A stretch of 64,000 nt of DNA. Origin: Adlercreutzia shanghongiae. GTDB lineage: Bacteria > Actinomycetota > Coriobacteriia > Coriobacteriales > Eggerthellaceae. Positions within the stretch are counted from its first letter, which is position 1. Every line of letters starts with the position of its first letter. Below, in pieces: positions 54,169 to 61,997 of the stretch. Under the pieces are notes generated by a model. The model was not told the origin of the DNA. It saw only the letters and a program-made list of their open reading frames with translations, and did no database searches. The stretch lies in the NCBI RefSeq assembly GCF_035830635.1, contig NZ_JAYMFI010000007.1, positions 1 through 64,000 on the forward strand, in the 5' to 3' direction. The position numbers and the translations under genes are program-made.

Positions 54169-54660
54169 GTGAAATGCACTATCGTAAAGGCTTCATCTGC
54201 AGTGCTTGGCGCAGCAGTTCTCGCCACTTCTGGCGTTGCGCTCGCGTCTCCGCTGCTCGCCCAGGAATCGACCGATTTCGTCATGGTTGCACAGGAAGCC
54301 GCACATCAGAACGATGCCGAGAAGGCTCCCGCGAAAGTTGAGGGCGACTTCTCCTTCAGCCAGTCGGCCGTCACGTCAACGAGCGAATTCTCCCAAGTTT
54401 TCCTCAAGGCAGCGAGCTCTCTTTGCGCATCTCTGCCGGATTACGCCGTTAATGGCTGCTCCGATCTTGCAGTATCCGTTAATGGGGTCACGAAGATTGA
54501 CGGCACGATCGACGACTTGATCGAAGAACAGGGCGCCGTTGGCTCGCTGATGGCCTGCGCCTGCGCATCGAACATCCCAGGCGGCGGAGCGGTTGCCAAC
54601 GTGGGCGCGTCTGGCGTTTCTCTGGAATCGATAGCTCAGGCGGCAGGGGCTATGGCGTAA
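54169..54660 (+). CDS. small secreted protein with a SUOX-like cofactor-loop segment
   Basis: 163 residues. A signal peptide (cleavage near LASPLLAQ) is followed by about 55 polar residues. From about residue 95 the sequence follows the first half of the molybdopterin-binding SUOX domain: DLAVSVNGV, TIDDLIEE, then CACASNIPGGGAVAN and GVSLESIAQAAG (130-160). It then stops, without the rest of that domain. It is the partner of the 512-residue triheme enzyme 14 bases upstream. Function unknown: cofactor carrier, second half-domain or assembly factor. GTG 54169 is preferred (AAGGGGG nine bases before); TTG 54160 is possible. Confidence 0.65.
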   Translation: MKCTIVKASSAVLGAAVLATSGVALASPLLAQESTDFVMVAQEAAHQNDAEKAPAKVEGDFSFSQSAVTSTSEFSQVFLKAASSLCASLPDYAVNGCSDLAVSVNGVTKIDGTIDDLIEEQGAVGSLMACACASNIPGGGAVANVGASGVSLESIAQAAGAMA

Positions 54661-54664
54661 GCGC

Positions 54665-54865
54665 ACTCGCCCTTCTCCGCTACGCGAAGTAGCCACGCTG
54701 GGGCCGCTCCTCTCCGATGCGAGGAGCGGCCCTCCTTGACTCGCCCCTCTCCGAAGCGGGAGCGGCCTCCCCCGGCTCGCGCTTTTCCGAAGCGAGGAAC
54801 GGCCTTCCTTGACTCGCCCCTCTCCGAAGCGGGAGCGGCCTCGCTTGACTCGCTCTTTCCCCTGT
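54665..54865. repeat. tandem hairpin repeats, about five units of 36-41 bp
   Basis: Units start near 54665, 54703, 54744, 54780 and 54817, each around the pattern CTCTCCGAAGCGGGAGCGGCC then CTTGACTCG (first part split as CTCTCCGAAGC and GGGAGCGGCC). Unit 2 forms CCGCTCCTC/GAGGAGCGG. Their copy-to-copy differences preserve pairing in several places. No gene is supported on either strand. Confidence 0.7.
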
Positions 54866-55000
54866 ACCCCGAATGGGCGCTCCCCGGCGGGCGCAGCGCC
54901 GAGCGAAAGTGGCCGCGAATTGAAGGATGTAACGGCAAAACCTCTCGTTTGCGGCCACGAGGGCGCGATTTCGGGCTTTTGGGGTTCGAATGCGGCCAAG

Positions 55001-55034
55001 AAAACGAAGATGTAACGTCACATCTTCGTTTTTG
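55001..55034 (+). terminator. strong hairpin with T run in the gap before the HTH-cupin gene
   Basis: AAAACGAAGATGT (55001-55013), loop AACGTC, ACATCTTCGTTTT (55020-55032) and more T. It lies about 340 bases after the small secreted protein gene. The rest of this 548-base gap holds the tandem repeats and shorter inverted repeats; no gene is seen. Confidence 0.8.
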
Positions 55035-55208
55035 CGTCCACCTTCTTTTGCGAATGCCCTCGTTTTCGCATCTGGCTATGGCGGGGTTATGGGAAAAACT
55101 ATGGGCGCATCACCGACTTTTTCATCGATTTGAAATACTGACCGTCGCGATGTCAGTAAAATGGCTAGCCACCGATATTTCCGATAACCGATAAGGAGGT
55201 CGCAGGTC

Positions 55209-55793
55209 GTGGAGCCGAATATCAAAGAGGTGGCGGGGCGCATCCGCGCTCTGCGCGAGGACATGGATCTTACCCTGCAGGAGATGGCCGAGGCCACGGG
55301 CCGTACCACCGCCGAGTACGCCGCCCAGGAAAGCGGGGAAGAGGACCTGTCGTTCACCTTCCTGTACAAGTGCGCCGAGAAGTTCGGCGTCGATGTCATC
55401 GAGCTGCTCACCGGCGAGAACCCGCATCTGACGGGCTACTCGCTCACCCGCGAGGGCGCGGGCCTTTCCATCAAGCGCCGCGCGGGCTTCGAGTACCTGC
55501 ACAAGGCGCCGCACTTCCGCCACAAGCTGGCCGAGCCCTTCGTGGTCACGGCCCCCTACCTGGAGGAGGAGCAGGACGTGCCGGTGCACCTGTCGCGCCA
55601 CGAGGGCCAGGAGCTTGACTTCATCATCTCCGGGCAGATGCGCTTCGCCTACGAGGACCACGAGGAGATTTTGAACCCGGGAGACGTGGTCATGTACGAC
55701 TCCGGCCGCGGCCACGGCATGGTGGCCACCGGCGGCGCGCCCTGCGTGTTCCTCGCCATCGTGATGAAGCCCGAGGGGGAGAAGATTATCTAG
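55209..55793 (+). CDS. HTH-XRE/cupin regulator (first)
   Basis: 194 residues. An N-terminal XRE helix-turn-helix (about 5-65; RIRALREDMDLTLQEMAEAT) is joined to a C-terminal cupin (about 110-190; HEGQELDFIISGQMRFAYED, LNPGDVVMYDSGRGHGM). This layout is used by regulators that bind small carboxylates or polyamines. A near relative stands at 61235, and each is directly before an acyl-CoA synthetase gene, so each probably senses the acid or CoA ester handled by its neighbour. AAGGAGG precedes the GTG. Confidence 0.87.
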   Translation: MEPNIKEVAGRIRALREDMDLTLQEMAEATGRTTAEYAAQESGEEDLSFTFLYKCAEKFGVDVIELLTGENPHLTGYSLTREGAGLSIKRRAGFEYLHKAPHFRHKLAEPFVVTAPYLEEEQDVPVHLSRHEGQELDFIISGQMRFAYEDHEEILNPGDVVMYDSGRGHGMVATGGAPCVFLAIVMKPEGEKII

Positions 55794-55914
55794 GCGGCCC
55801 GACTCGCACCCGCGCGGCCAGCGCCCTATGGGCCCGCCGCGCCCGCGCATCCGGCGTCGCCGAACCCCGAAGATAATCGTTCGCCCTTTCTGAGACTTCA
55901 CCGAGGATACCATC

Positions 55915-57705
55915 ATGAGAAACATCAACCTGCGCTACGTGGACGAGGCCTACGACGAGAACGGCCTGCTCACGAAATTCGACGTCACCATGCCCGAGGA
56001 CTTCAACTTCGCCTACGACGTGGTGGACGACATCGCCGTGAACGACCCGGAGCGCATCGCCATGGTCTGGTGCAACCCGGAGGGGGAGGAGCACACCTTC
56101 ACCTTCGCCGACATGAAGACGTGGTCGGACAAGACGGCCAACTTCCTGACCTCCTGCGGCATCGGCCGCGGCGACTACGTCATGGTCGTCCTGCGCCGCC
56201 ACTACCAGTTCTGGTTCACCATGCTCGCCTTAGAGAAGCTGGGGGCCGTGGCCGTGCCCGCCACCTTCATGCTGAAGGAGCACGACCTCACCTACCGTCT
56301 GAACGGGGCCGACATCAAGGCCATCATCGCCACCTCGGCCGGAGATATCGCCGCCACCATCGATGCGGTCGTGGACGAGTGCCCGAGCGTTGAGACGCTC
56401 ATCCTCGTGAACCCCGCCGGCGCCGGCCTCACCCCGCGCGACAAGAACGGGAGCTGGGTCGCCCCCGCCGGCGAGCTTGTCGGCGAGGCGCTCTCGGGCC
56501 CCGAGGGCATCTGCGCCGCTCCCGCCGTGCGCGAGGGCTGGCGCGACTTCAACAGCGAGGTGCGCGCGGCCGCGTCCGACCTCGCCCGCCGCGAGACCGC
56601 CGGCGCCGACCCCATGCTCATGTACTTCTCGTCGGGCACCTCGGGCAACCCCAAGATGGTGCTCCACGACTCGGGCTACGCGCTCTCGCACCTCATCACG
56701 GCCAAGCACTGGCACAACGTGAACCCCGAGGGGCTGCACTTCACCATCGCCGACACCGGCTGGGGCAAGGCGGTCTGGGGCAAGTTCTTCGGCCAGTGGC
56801 TCATGGAGGCCGCGGTGCTCACCTACGACTTCGACCGCTACGACCCGGCGGAGATCCTCTCTCTCATAGGCCGCTACGGCGTGACGACGCTCTGCTGCCC
56901 GCCGACGATGTACCGCCTCATGACCGAGGTGGACGTGGACGCCTTCGACCTGTCCAGCCTGGAGTACTGCACCACGGCCGGCGAGGCGCTGAACCCCGAT
57001 CTGTTCGACTTCTGGCGCGAGCACACCGGCCTTACCATCTACGAGGGCTTCGGCCAGACCGAAACGCCCCTCACGGTGGCGAACCTCACCAACTCCACGC
57101 CGCGGCCCGGCTCCATGGGCAAGCCCGTGCCGCTGTACAAGATGGCCATCCTGCGCGGCGACGGCACCGAGTGCGACACCGGCGAGACCGGCGAGATCTG
57201 CATCGGCTGCGACCCGCATCCGGCGGGCATCATGGTGGAGTACTACCGCAACCCCGAGAAGACCGCCGAGGCCATCTACGACGGCTGGTACCACACCGGC
57301 GACACCGCCTGGCGCGACGAGGAGGGCAACTACTGGTACGTGGGCCGCAACGACGACGTCATCAAGTCGAGCGGCTACCGCATCGGCCCCTTCGAAATCG
57401 AGTCGGTCATGCTGGAGCACGACGCGGTGCGCGAGGTGGCCGTCACCGGCGTGCCCGACCCGGTGCGGGGCTTCGCCGTGAAGGCCACCGTGGTGCTCGC
57501 CGACGGCTGGAAGGGCACCGACGCGCTGACCGAGGAGCTGCAGAAGTGGGTGAAGCGCCAGACGGCCCCCTACAAGTACCCGCGCATCATCGAGTACGTC
57601 GACGATCTGCCCCGCACGGTGAACGGGAAGATCCGCCGCGCGGCCATCCGCGAGGCCGACAAGACCCAGCACGAGGCCGCAAAGACTCCCGAGGGGCTGA
57701 TCTAG
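55915..57705 (+). CDS. AMP-forming acyl-CoA synthetase (first)
   Basis: 596 residues of the ANL superfamily, closest in style to medium-chain/aryl acyl-CoA ligases. Motifs: the P-loop-like YFSSGTSGNPKMV, the A5 block YEGFGQTE, the hinge YHTGDTAWRDEEGNYWYVGR, and the C-terminal catalytic Lys in PRTVNGKIRR. It activates a carboxylic acid with ATP and CoA. The substrate cannot be fixed; the 2-oxoacid oxidoreductase downstream would yield or consume such acyl-CoAs. A sister enzyme is at 61998. Confidence 0.88.
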   Translation: MRNINLRYVDEAYDENGLLTKFDVTMPEDFNFAYDVVDDIAVNDPERIAMVWCNPEGEEHTFTFADMKTWSDKTANFLTSCGIGRGDYVMVVLRRHYQFWFTMLALEKLGAVAVPATFMLKEHDLTYRLNGADIKAIIATSAGDIAATIDAVVDECPSVETLILVNPAGAGLTPRDKNGSWVAPAGELVGEALSGPEGICAAPAVREGWRDFNSEVRAAASDLARRETAGADPMLMYFSSGTSGNPKMVLHDSGYALSHLITAKHWHNVNPEGLHFTIADTGWGKAVWGKFFGQWLMEAAVLTYDFDRYDPAEILSLIGRYGVTTLCCPPTMYRLMTEVDVDAFDLSSLEYCTTAGEALNPDLFDFWREHTGLTIYEGFGQTETPLTVANLTNSTPRPGSMGKPVPLYKMAILRGDGTECDTGETGEICIGCDPHPAGIMVEYYRNPEKTAEAIYDGWYHTGDTAWRDEEGNYWYVGRNDDVIKSSGYRIGPFEIESVMLEHDAVREVAVTGVPDPVRGFAVKATVVLADGWKGTDALTEELQKWVKRQTAPYKYPRIIEYVDDLPRTVNGKIRRAAIREADKTQHEAAKTPEGLI

Positions 57706-57706
57706 C

Positions 57707-58489
57707 GTGGCCGACCGATCGGGTGTTGCGCCCTTCGCGCTCGCGCCGGTTGTGGTGGTCACGGGCCACTACGGGGTGGGCAAGACCAACTTCGCCCTGA
57801 ACCTGGCGCTCGGCGCCGCGGCGGCCGGGTGCGAGGTGACGCTCGCCGACATGGACGTGGTGAACCCGTACTTCCGCTCGAGCGAGTACGCCGGGGTTCT
57901 GGAGGAGCGCGGCGTGCGGCTCATCGCCCCGGTGTTCGGCGGCGCGGGCACGAGCTTGGATGTGCCTTCGCTCACCGGTGCCGTGGTGCCCGCCATCGAG
58001 GCCGCCTACGCGGCGGCTGCCGAGCGTGCGGGCGTATCGGAAGGCGAGGGAGCGGCTTCCGATACGGTTCCCCGCCGCATCGTCGTCATCGACGCAGGCG
58101 GCGACGACGCGGGCGCCACGGCGCTGGCGCGCTTCGCCCCGGCCATCCGCGCGGGGGCGGCCGCCGTGCTCTATGTGGTGAACGAGCGGCGCAACCTCAC
58201 CCAGACGCCCGCCGAGGCGCTCGCGGTGCTCGCCGAGATCCAGGAGACGTGCGGGCTTGCCGCCACGGGTGTCGTGAACAACACGCACCTCCAGGGCGAG
58301 ACGACGTTTGAGCAGGTGGCCGCGAGCGTTCCGTTTGCCCAGGCTGTGGCTGCGGCGGCCAAGCTGCCGCTTGTGTGCACTACGGTGCCCATGTCGGCCA
58401 TTCGGCGAGAAACCGCGGGGTCAGGGGCCTTGGCGGCCATCCCCGATGGCTATCCTGTGGAAGTGCTGGTTGCGCCGCCCTGGGCATGA
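57707..58489 (+). CDS. MinD/ParA-like P-loop ATPase of the oxidoreductase cluster
   Basis: 260 residues. A deviant Walker A GHYGVGKTNF (20-29), a switch-like DMDVVNPYFRSSEY and VVIDAGGDD (Walker B region) place it in the SIMIBI/MinD superfamily. Proteins of this exact style accompany 2-oxoacid:ferredoxin oxidoreductases in anaerobes; the role is not established (Fe-S cluster or cofactor delivery is possible). The start GTG 57707 lies one base after the synthetase stop. Confidence 0.8.
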   Translation: MADRSGVAPFALAPVVVVTGHYGVGKTNFALNLALGAAAAGCEVTLADMDVVNPYFRSSEYAGVLEERGVRLIAPVFGGAGTSLDVPSLTGAVVPAIEAAYAAAAERAGVSEGEGAASDTVPRRIVVIDAGGDDAGATALARFAPAIRAGAAAVLYVVNERRNLTQTPAEALAVLAEIQETCGLAATGVVNNTHLQGETTFEQVAASVPFAQAVAAAAKLPLVCTTVPMSAIRRETAGSGALAAIPDGYPVEVLVAPPWA

Positions 58490-58563
58490 GCGCGGCCGCT
58501 TCATGAGAGAGAAACGAGCGCGGCGCCGGGCGGCGCCGCCCGAGAGAACGAGGGAGGTTTCCC

Positions 58564-58770
58564 ATGGCGCGAGTAACCATTGACGACTTCTTCTGCAAGG
58601 GCTGCGGCCTGTGCGTAGACGTCTGCCCGGCATCCATCCTCGAGCTGGATCTGGCTGTCATCACGGCCAAGGGCTATCATCCGGCCCATTGCGTCGATCA
58701 GGAGAAATGCACGGGCTGCTGCTCGTGCGCGACGATGTGCCCCGATGTGGCCATCACGGTGGAGAGGTAG
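58564..58770 (+). CDS. 2-oxoacid:ferredoxin oxidoreductase, delta (ferredoxin) subunit
   Basis: 68 residues. Two [4Fe-4S] sites: Cys11, 14, 17, 21 (CKGCGLCVDVC) and Cys49, 52, 55, 59. It relays electrons from the thiamine enzyme to free ferredoxin. It precedes the alpha subunit by four bases, the usual order for the four-subunit VOR/KOR type. Confidence 0.92.
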   Translation: MARVTIDDFFCKGCGLCVDVCPASILELDLAVITAKGYHPAHCVDQEKCTGCCSCATMCPDVAITVER

Positions 58771-58774
58771 ATCT

Positions 58775-59845
58775 ATGACAGAGAAAGTACTCATGAAGGG
58801 CAACGAGGCCATGGCCGAGGCGGCCATGCGCGCCGGCTGCCGCTTCTTCTTCGGATACCCCATCACCCCGCAGACCGAGGTGGCGGCCTATATGGCGAAG
58901 ATGATGCCGAAGGTGGGGGGCACCTACCTGCAGGCCGAGTCCGAGGTGGCGGCCATCAACATGGTCTACGGCGCCGCCGCGGCGGGCGCGCGCGTGATGA
59001 CCTCGTCCTCGTCGCCAGGTATCTCGCTGAAGAGCGAGGGCATCTCCTACATGGCCGGAGCCGATTTGCCGGGCGTCATCATCAACGTGCAGCGGGGAGG
59101 CCCGGGGCTTGGCGGCATTCAGCCCTCCCAGGCCGACTACTGGCAGGCCACCAAGGCCACGGGCCACGGCGACTTCCAGATCGTCGTGTTCGCCCCCTCC
59201 ACGGTGCAGGAGATGGCCGACTGCGCTTTCGAGGCCTTCGACGTGGCCGACCGCTACCGCGTGCCGGTGATGATCCTGGCCGACGGCATGCTCGGCCAGA
59301 TGATGGAGCCCGTAGTGCTGCCCGAGGCCATCGATCCGGCCGATTTGCCCGAGAAGCCCTGGGCCACGACGGGCCACGGCCACAGCCGGCCCCATAACGT
59401 GGCGAACTCCCTGTATCTGACCGCCGCGGCCCTGGAGGACCTCAACCGCGAGCGCTACGAGCGCTACGACGCCATCAAGGCCGCCGAGAAGCGGGCCGAA
59501 TGCTACCGCACCGAGGACGCCGACATCGTGCTCGTGTCCTTCGGCGGGGCGGCCCGCGTGGCCCGCAGCGCCGTGAACACCGCCCGTGAGCGGGGCATCA
59601 AGGCCGGGCTCGTGCGCCCCATCACCCTGTGGCCCTTCCCCGAGGACGCCCTGGCCGAGGCCTTGGGCCGCGCGAAGGCGGCCCTCGTGGTGGAGATGAA
59701 CATGGGCCAGATGGTGGAGGACGTGCGCCTCGTGGCGAACGGGACCGTGCCCGTGGAGTTCTACGGGCGTACCGGCGGCGTGATTCCCGCGCCGGAGGAG
59801 GTTCTGGCTGCCGTGGAGGCTCTGAACGGAAAGGTCGGTGAGTAG
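58775..59845 (+). CDS. vorB: 2-oxoacid:ferredoxin oxidoreductase, alpha subunit (VorB-like)
   Basis: 356 residues. It carries the pyrimidine-binding domain of the thiamine enzyme (GNEAMAEAAMRAGCRFFFGY; ITPQTEVAAYM) and the domain II region with a transketolase-C-like fold (LVRPITLWPFPEDAL). It oxidatively decarboxylates a 2-oxoacid to acyl-CoA, or runs in reverse for carboxylation. Best match in style is 3-methyl-2-oxobutanoate (VOR) rather than pyruvate, but 2-oxoglutarate or aryl-oxoacids are possible. ATG 58775 is chosen. Confidence 0.9.
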   Translation: MTEKVLMKGNEAMAEAAMRAGCRFFFGYPITPQTEVAAYMAKMMPKVGGTYLQAESEVAAINMVYGAAAAGARVMTSSSSPGISLKSEGISYMAGADLPGVIINVQRGGPGLGGIQPSQADYWQATKATGHGDFQIVVFAPSTVQEMADCAFEAFDVADRYRVPVMILADGMLGQMMEPVVLPEAIDPADLPEKPWATTGHGHSRPHNVANSLYLTAAALEDLNRERYERYDAIKAAEKRAECYRTEDADIVLVSFGGAARVARSAVNTARERGIKAGLVRPITLWPFPEDALAEALGRAKAALVVEMNMGQMVEDVRLVANGTVPVEFYGRTGGVIPAPEEVLAAVEALNGKVGE

Positions 59846-59846
59846 C

Positions 59847-60692
59847 ATGGCGCAGGACGAGCGCGAGATGAAGGTGGTCTACGAGCGGCCCCATGCGCTG
59901 TTGCCCGTGGTGACCAACTACTGCCCAGGCTGCCCCCACGGCATCGTGGAGCGCCTCGTGGCCGAGACCATGGATGAGCTGGACATCGAGGGCGACACTA
60001 TCGGCGTGGCGCCGGTGGGCTGCTCGGTGATGGCCTACGACTTCTTCGGCTGCGACATGATCGAGGCGGCCCACGGCCGCGCCCCGGCGGTGGCCACGGG
60101 CGTGAAGCGCGTGCATCCGGACAAGATCGTCTTCGCCTACCAGGGCGACGGCGATTTGGCCTCCATCGGCATGGCCGAGACCATCCACGCGGCTACCCGC
60201 GGCGAGAACATCGTCGTCATCTTCATCAACAACGCCATCTACGGCATGACGGGAGGCCAGATGGCCCCCACGTCCCTGCCGAACCAGGTGACCCAGACGA
60301 GCCCCTACGGCCGCGATGTGGCCACGGCGGGCAATCCCATCCGCGTGAGCGAGCTGCTGGCCACGCTGGACGGCCCGGCCTACATCGAGCGGGTCTGCGT
60401 GGATTCGCCCAAGAACGTGCGCAAGGCCAAGAAGGCCATCAAGAAGGCGTTCCAGAACCAGGTGGACGGCGTTGGCTACTCCTTCGTTGAGGTGGTCTCC
60501 ACCTGCCCCACCAACTGGGGCATGACCCCGCAGGACGCCTTCGCGTGGATGCGTGAGAACATGCTGCCGTACTACCCGCTCGGGGTGTACCGCGACGTGG
60601 TGGCCGACGGTTTCGCCAACGCTGCCGAGGCCGCGAGCGCCCGCAACGCCGCGTGCCCCATCGCCCATCCCGAGAAGAAGGGGGAGAACTAA
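59847..60692 (+). CDS. 2-oxoacid:ferredoxin oxidoreductase, beta subunit (ThDP-binding)
   Basis: 281 residues. It carries ThDP and one [4Fe-4S] cluster. Cluster ligands are in NYCPGCPHGI and APVGCSV; the ThDP motif is GDGDLASIGMAE...NNAIYGMTGGQ. It is translated right after the alpha subunit (ATG 59847; a GTG at 59838 is an alternative). Its stop overlaps the gamma ATG (TAATG). Confidence 0.92.
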   Translation: MAQDEREMKVVYERPHALLPVVTNYCPGCPHGIVERLVAETMDELDIEGDTIGVAPVGCSVMAYDFFGCDMIEAAHGRAPAVATGVKRVHPDKIVFAYQGDGDLASIGMAETIHAATRGENIVVIFINNAIYGMTGGQMAPTSLPNQVTQTSPYGRDVATAGNPIRVSELLATLDGPAYIERVCVDSPKNVRKAKKAIKKAFQNQVDGVGYSFVEVVSTCPTNWGMTPQDAFAWMRENMLPYYPLGVYRDVVADGFANAAEAASARNAACPIAHPEKKGEN

Positions 60693-61225
60693 TGGATCGC
60701 GAGCTCCAGTGTGTCATCGCCGGCTTCGGCGGCCAGGGGTCGCTCTTTGCCGGCAAGGTCATCGCCACGGCCGGCCTCATCGAGGACCGCGAGGTGTCCT
60801 GGATGCCCTCCTACGGCCCCGAGATGCGCGGCGGCACGGCGAACTGCTCGGTCACCTTGGCCGACGAGCCCATCGGCAGCCCGCTCGTGCTGCATCCCAA
60901 CGCCCTCATCGCCCTGAACCAGCCCTCGTTCGACAAGTTCCTGCCCACGGTTGCCGCGGGCGGCATCGTCGTGGCCGACACGGCCATGGTGCCCGACCTG
61001 CGCGAAGCGGCGGGCGTGACCGTCATCGGCATCCCGGCCGCGAAGCTGTGCGAGGAGGCCGGCATCAAGGGCCTCGGCAACATCGTGCTCATCGGCAAGC
61101 TGTGGGCGGAGTTCCCCTTCTGCGAGCGAGAGACCCTGGAAGGGGCGCTCGCCTCGGTGGCCGGCAAGAAGCCCGCGATGCTCGAGAAGAACAAGATCGC
61201 CCTCGGGCTGGGCATGGAAGCATAG
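60692..61225 (+). CDS. 2-oxoacid:ferredoxin oxidoreductase, gamma subunit
   Basis: 177 residues, POR_N-like gamma domain: AGFGGQGSLFAGKVIATAG, then the conserved SYGPEMRGGTANC (CoA-binding region) and NQPSFDKFLP. It completes the delta-alpha-beta-gamma enzyme. The next gene, an HTH-cupin regulator, starts nine bases later and so is probably in the same transcript. Confidence 0.92.
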   Translation: MDRELQCVIAGFGGQGSLFAGKVIATAGLIEDREVSWMPSYGPEMRGGTANCSVTLADEPIGSPLVLHPNALIALNQPSFDKFLPTVAAGGIVVADTAMVPDLREAAGVTVIGIPAAKLCEEAGIKGLGNIVLIGKLWAEFPFCERETLEGALASVAGKKPAMLEKNKIALGLGMEA

Positions 61226-61234
61226 GGGATCATC

Positions 61235-61786
61235 ATGGATGAGAATCTGAAAGAGCTCGGCATGCGCGTCCAGGGCCTGCGCGAGGCCTGCGACGTGTCC
61301 CGCCACACCATGGCTCAGGAGCTGGGCGTGGACATCGAGACCTACCGCGCTTGGGAGGAGACCGGGGTGGACATCCCCATCTCGGCCATCTACCACATGG
61401 CCAAGAAGTTCTCCGTGGACCTCACGGAGATCCTCACCGGCAACGCCCCGAAGCTGGACACCTACCACGTGGTGCGCGCGGGGGAGGGCATCAACGTCGA
61501 TCGCTTCCCCGGCTACCAGTACGAGGACCTGGCCTGGCGCTACGCCCGCAAGATCATGCAGCCGCTGAGGGTGGTGCTCGACCCGAGCGACGAGCCGGCC
61601 GAGCTGGTGTGCCACGGTGGCCAGGAGTTCAACTACGTCGTGGACGGCTCGCTCGTCCTCACCTTCGAGGACCGCGATATCGTCCTGAACGCCGGGGACT
61701 CCATCTACTTCAACCCGGAGCACCCCCACGGCCAGCGCTGCCACGGCGACGAGCCCGCCACCTTCATCACCATCATCGCGGAGTAA
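61235..61786 (+). CDS. HTH-XRE/cupin regulator (second)
   Basis: 183 residues. XRE helix-turn-helix (about 5-65; VQGLREACDVSRHTMAQELG) and C-terminal cupin (HGGQEFNYVVDGSLVLTFED, LNAGDSIYFNPEHPHGQ). It has the same plan as the regulator at 55209 but only partial identity, so it is a paralogue, not a recent copy. It lies between the oxidoreductase genes and the second acyl-CoA synthetase and may autoregulate the cluster. Confidence 0.87.
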   Translation: MDENLKELGMRVQGLREACDVSRHTMAQELGVDIETYRAWEETGVDIPISAIYHMAKKFSVDLTEILTGNAPKLDTYHVVRAGEGINVDRFPGYQYEDLAWRYARKIMQPLRVVLDPSDEPAELVCHGGQEFNYVVDGSLVLTFEDRDIVLNAGDSIYFNPEHPHGQRCHGDEPATFITIIAE

Positions 61787-61823
61787 CTTCCGACCAAGGT
61801 TGTCACACGGGTTTGGCCGGGGA

Positions 61824-61941
61824 GCGAAGCGACTTCCGGCGTTCCAACCGAGCGAGTTCCGCAGCGACTGAAAGTGCCCGGTGGGCACTTTCACCAAGCG
61901 AGGACTGTTTGAGCGAATTGGAATGTCGGGAGGCGCTTCGC
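61824..61941. repeat. dispersed nested-palindrome element, copy D
   Basis: It lies between the cupin regulator and the second synthetase. The outer arms (61824-61847 and 61918-61941) pair at about 20 of 24 positions (GCGAAGCG with CGCTTCGC at the ends; TTCCAA with TTGGAA inside). The apex is AAAGTGCCC/GGGCACTTT, unlike the AACAGTCC of copies A and C. The conserved middle blocks GAGCGAGTTCCGCAGCGACT and AAGCGAGGACTGTTTGAGCG are clear. Confidence 0.85.
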
Positions 61942-61997
61942 GGACAACGGGGAAAGCGACGGACAAGCACAGGAGAGTTAAGAGAGAAGCACGCACC

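Noticed and set aside
54636..55021. Arg/Gly/Ser-rich frames on the minus strand across the tandem repeats
   Set aside because: The repeats translate to EGRSRFGEGRVKE-like units in several frames at once, as expected from tandem DNA repeats, with no ribosome-binding site.
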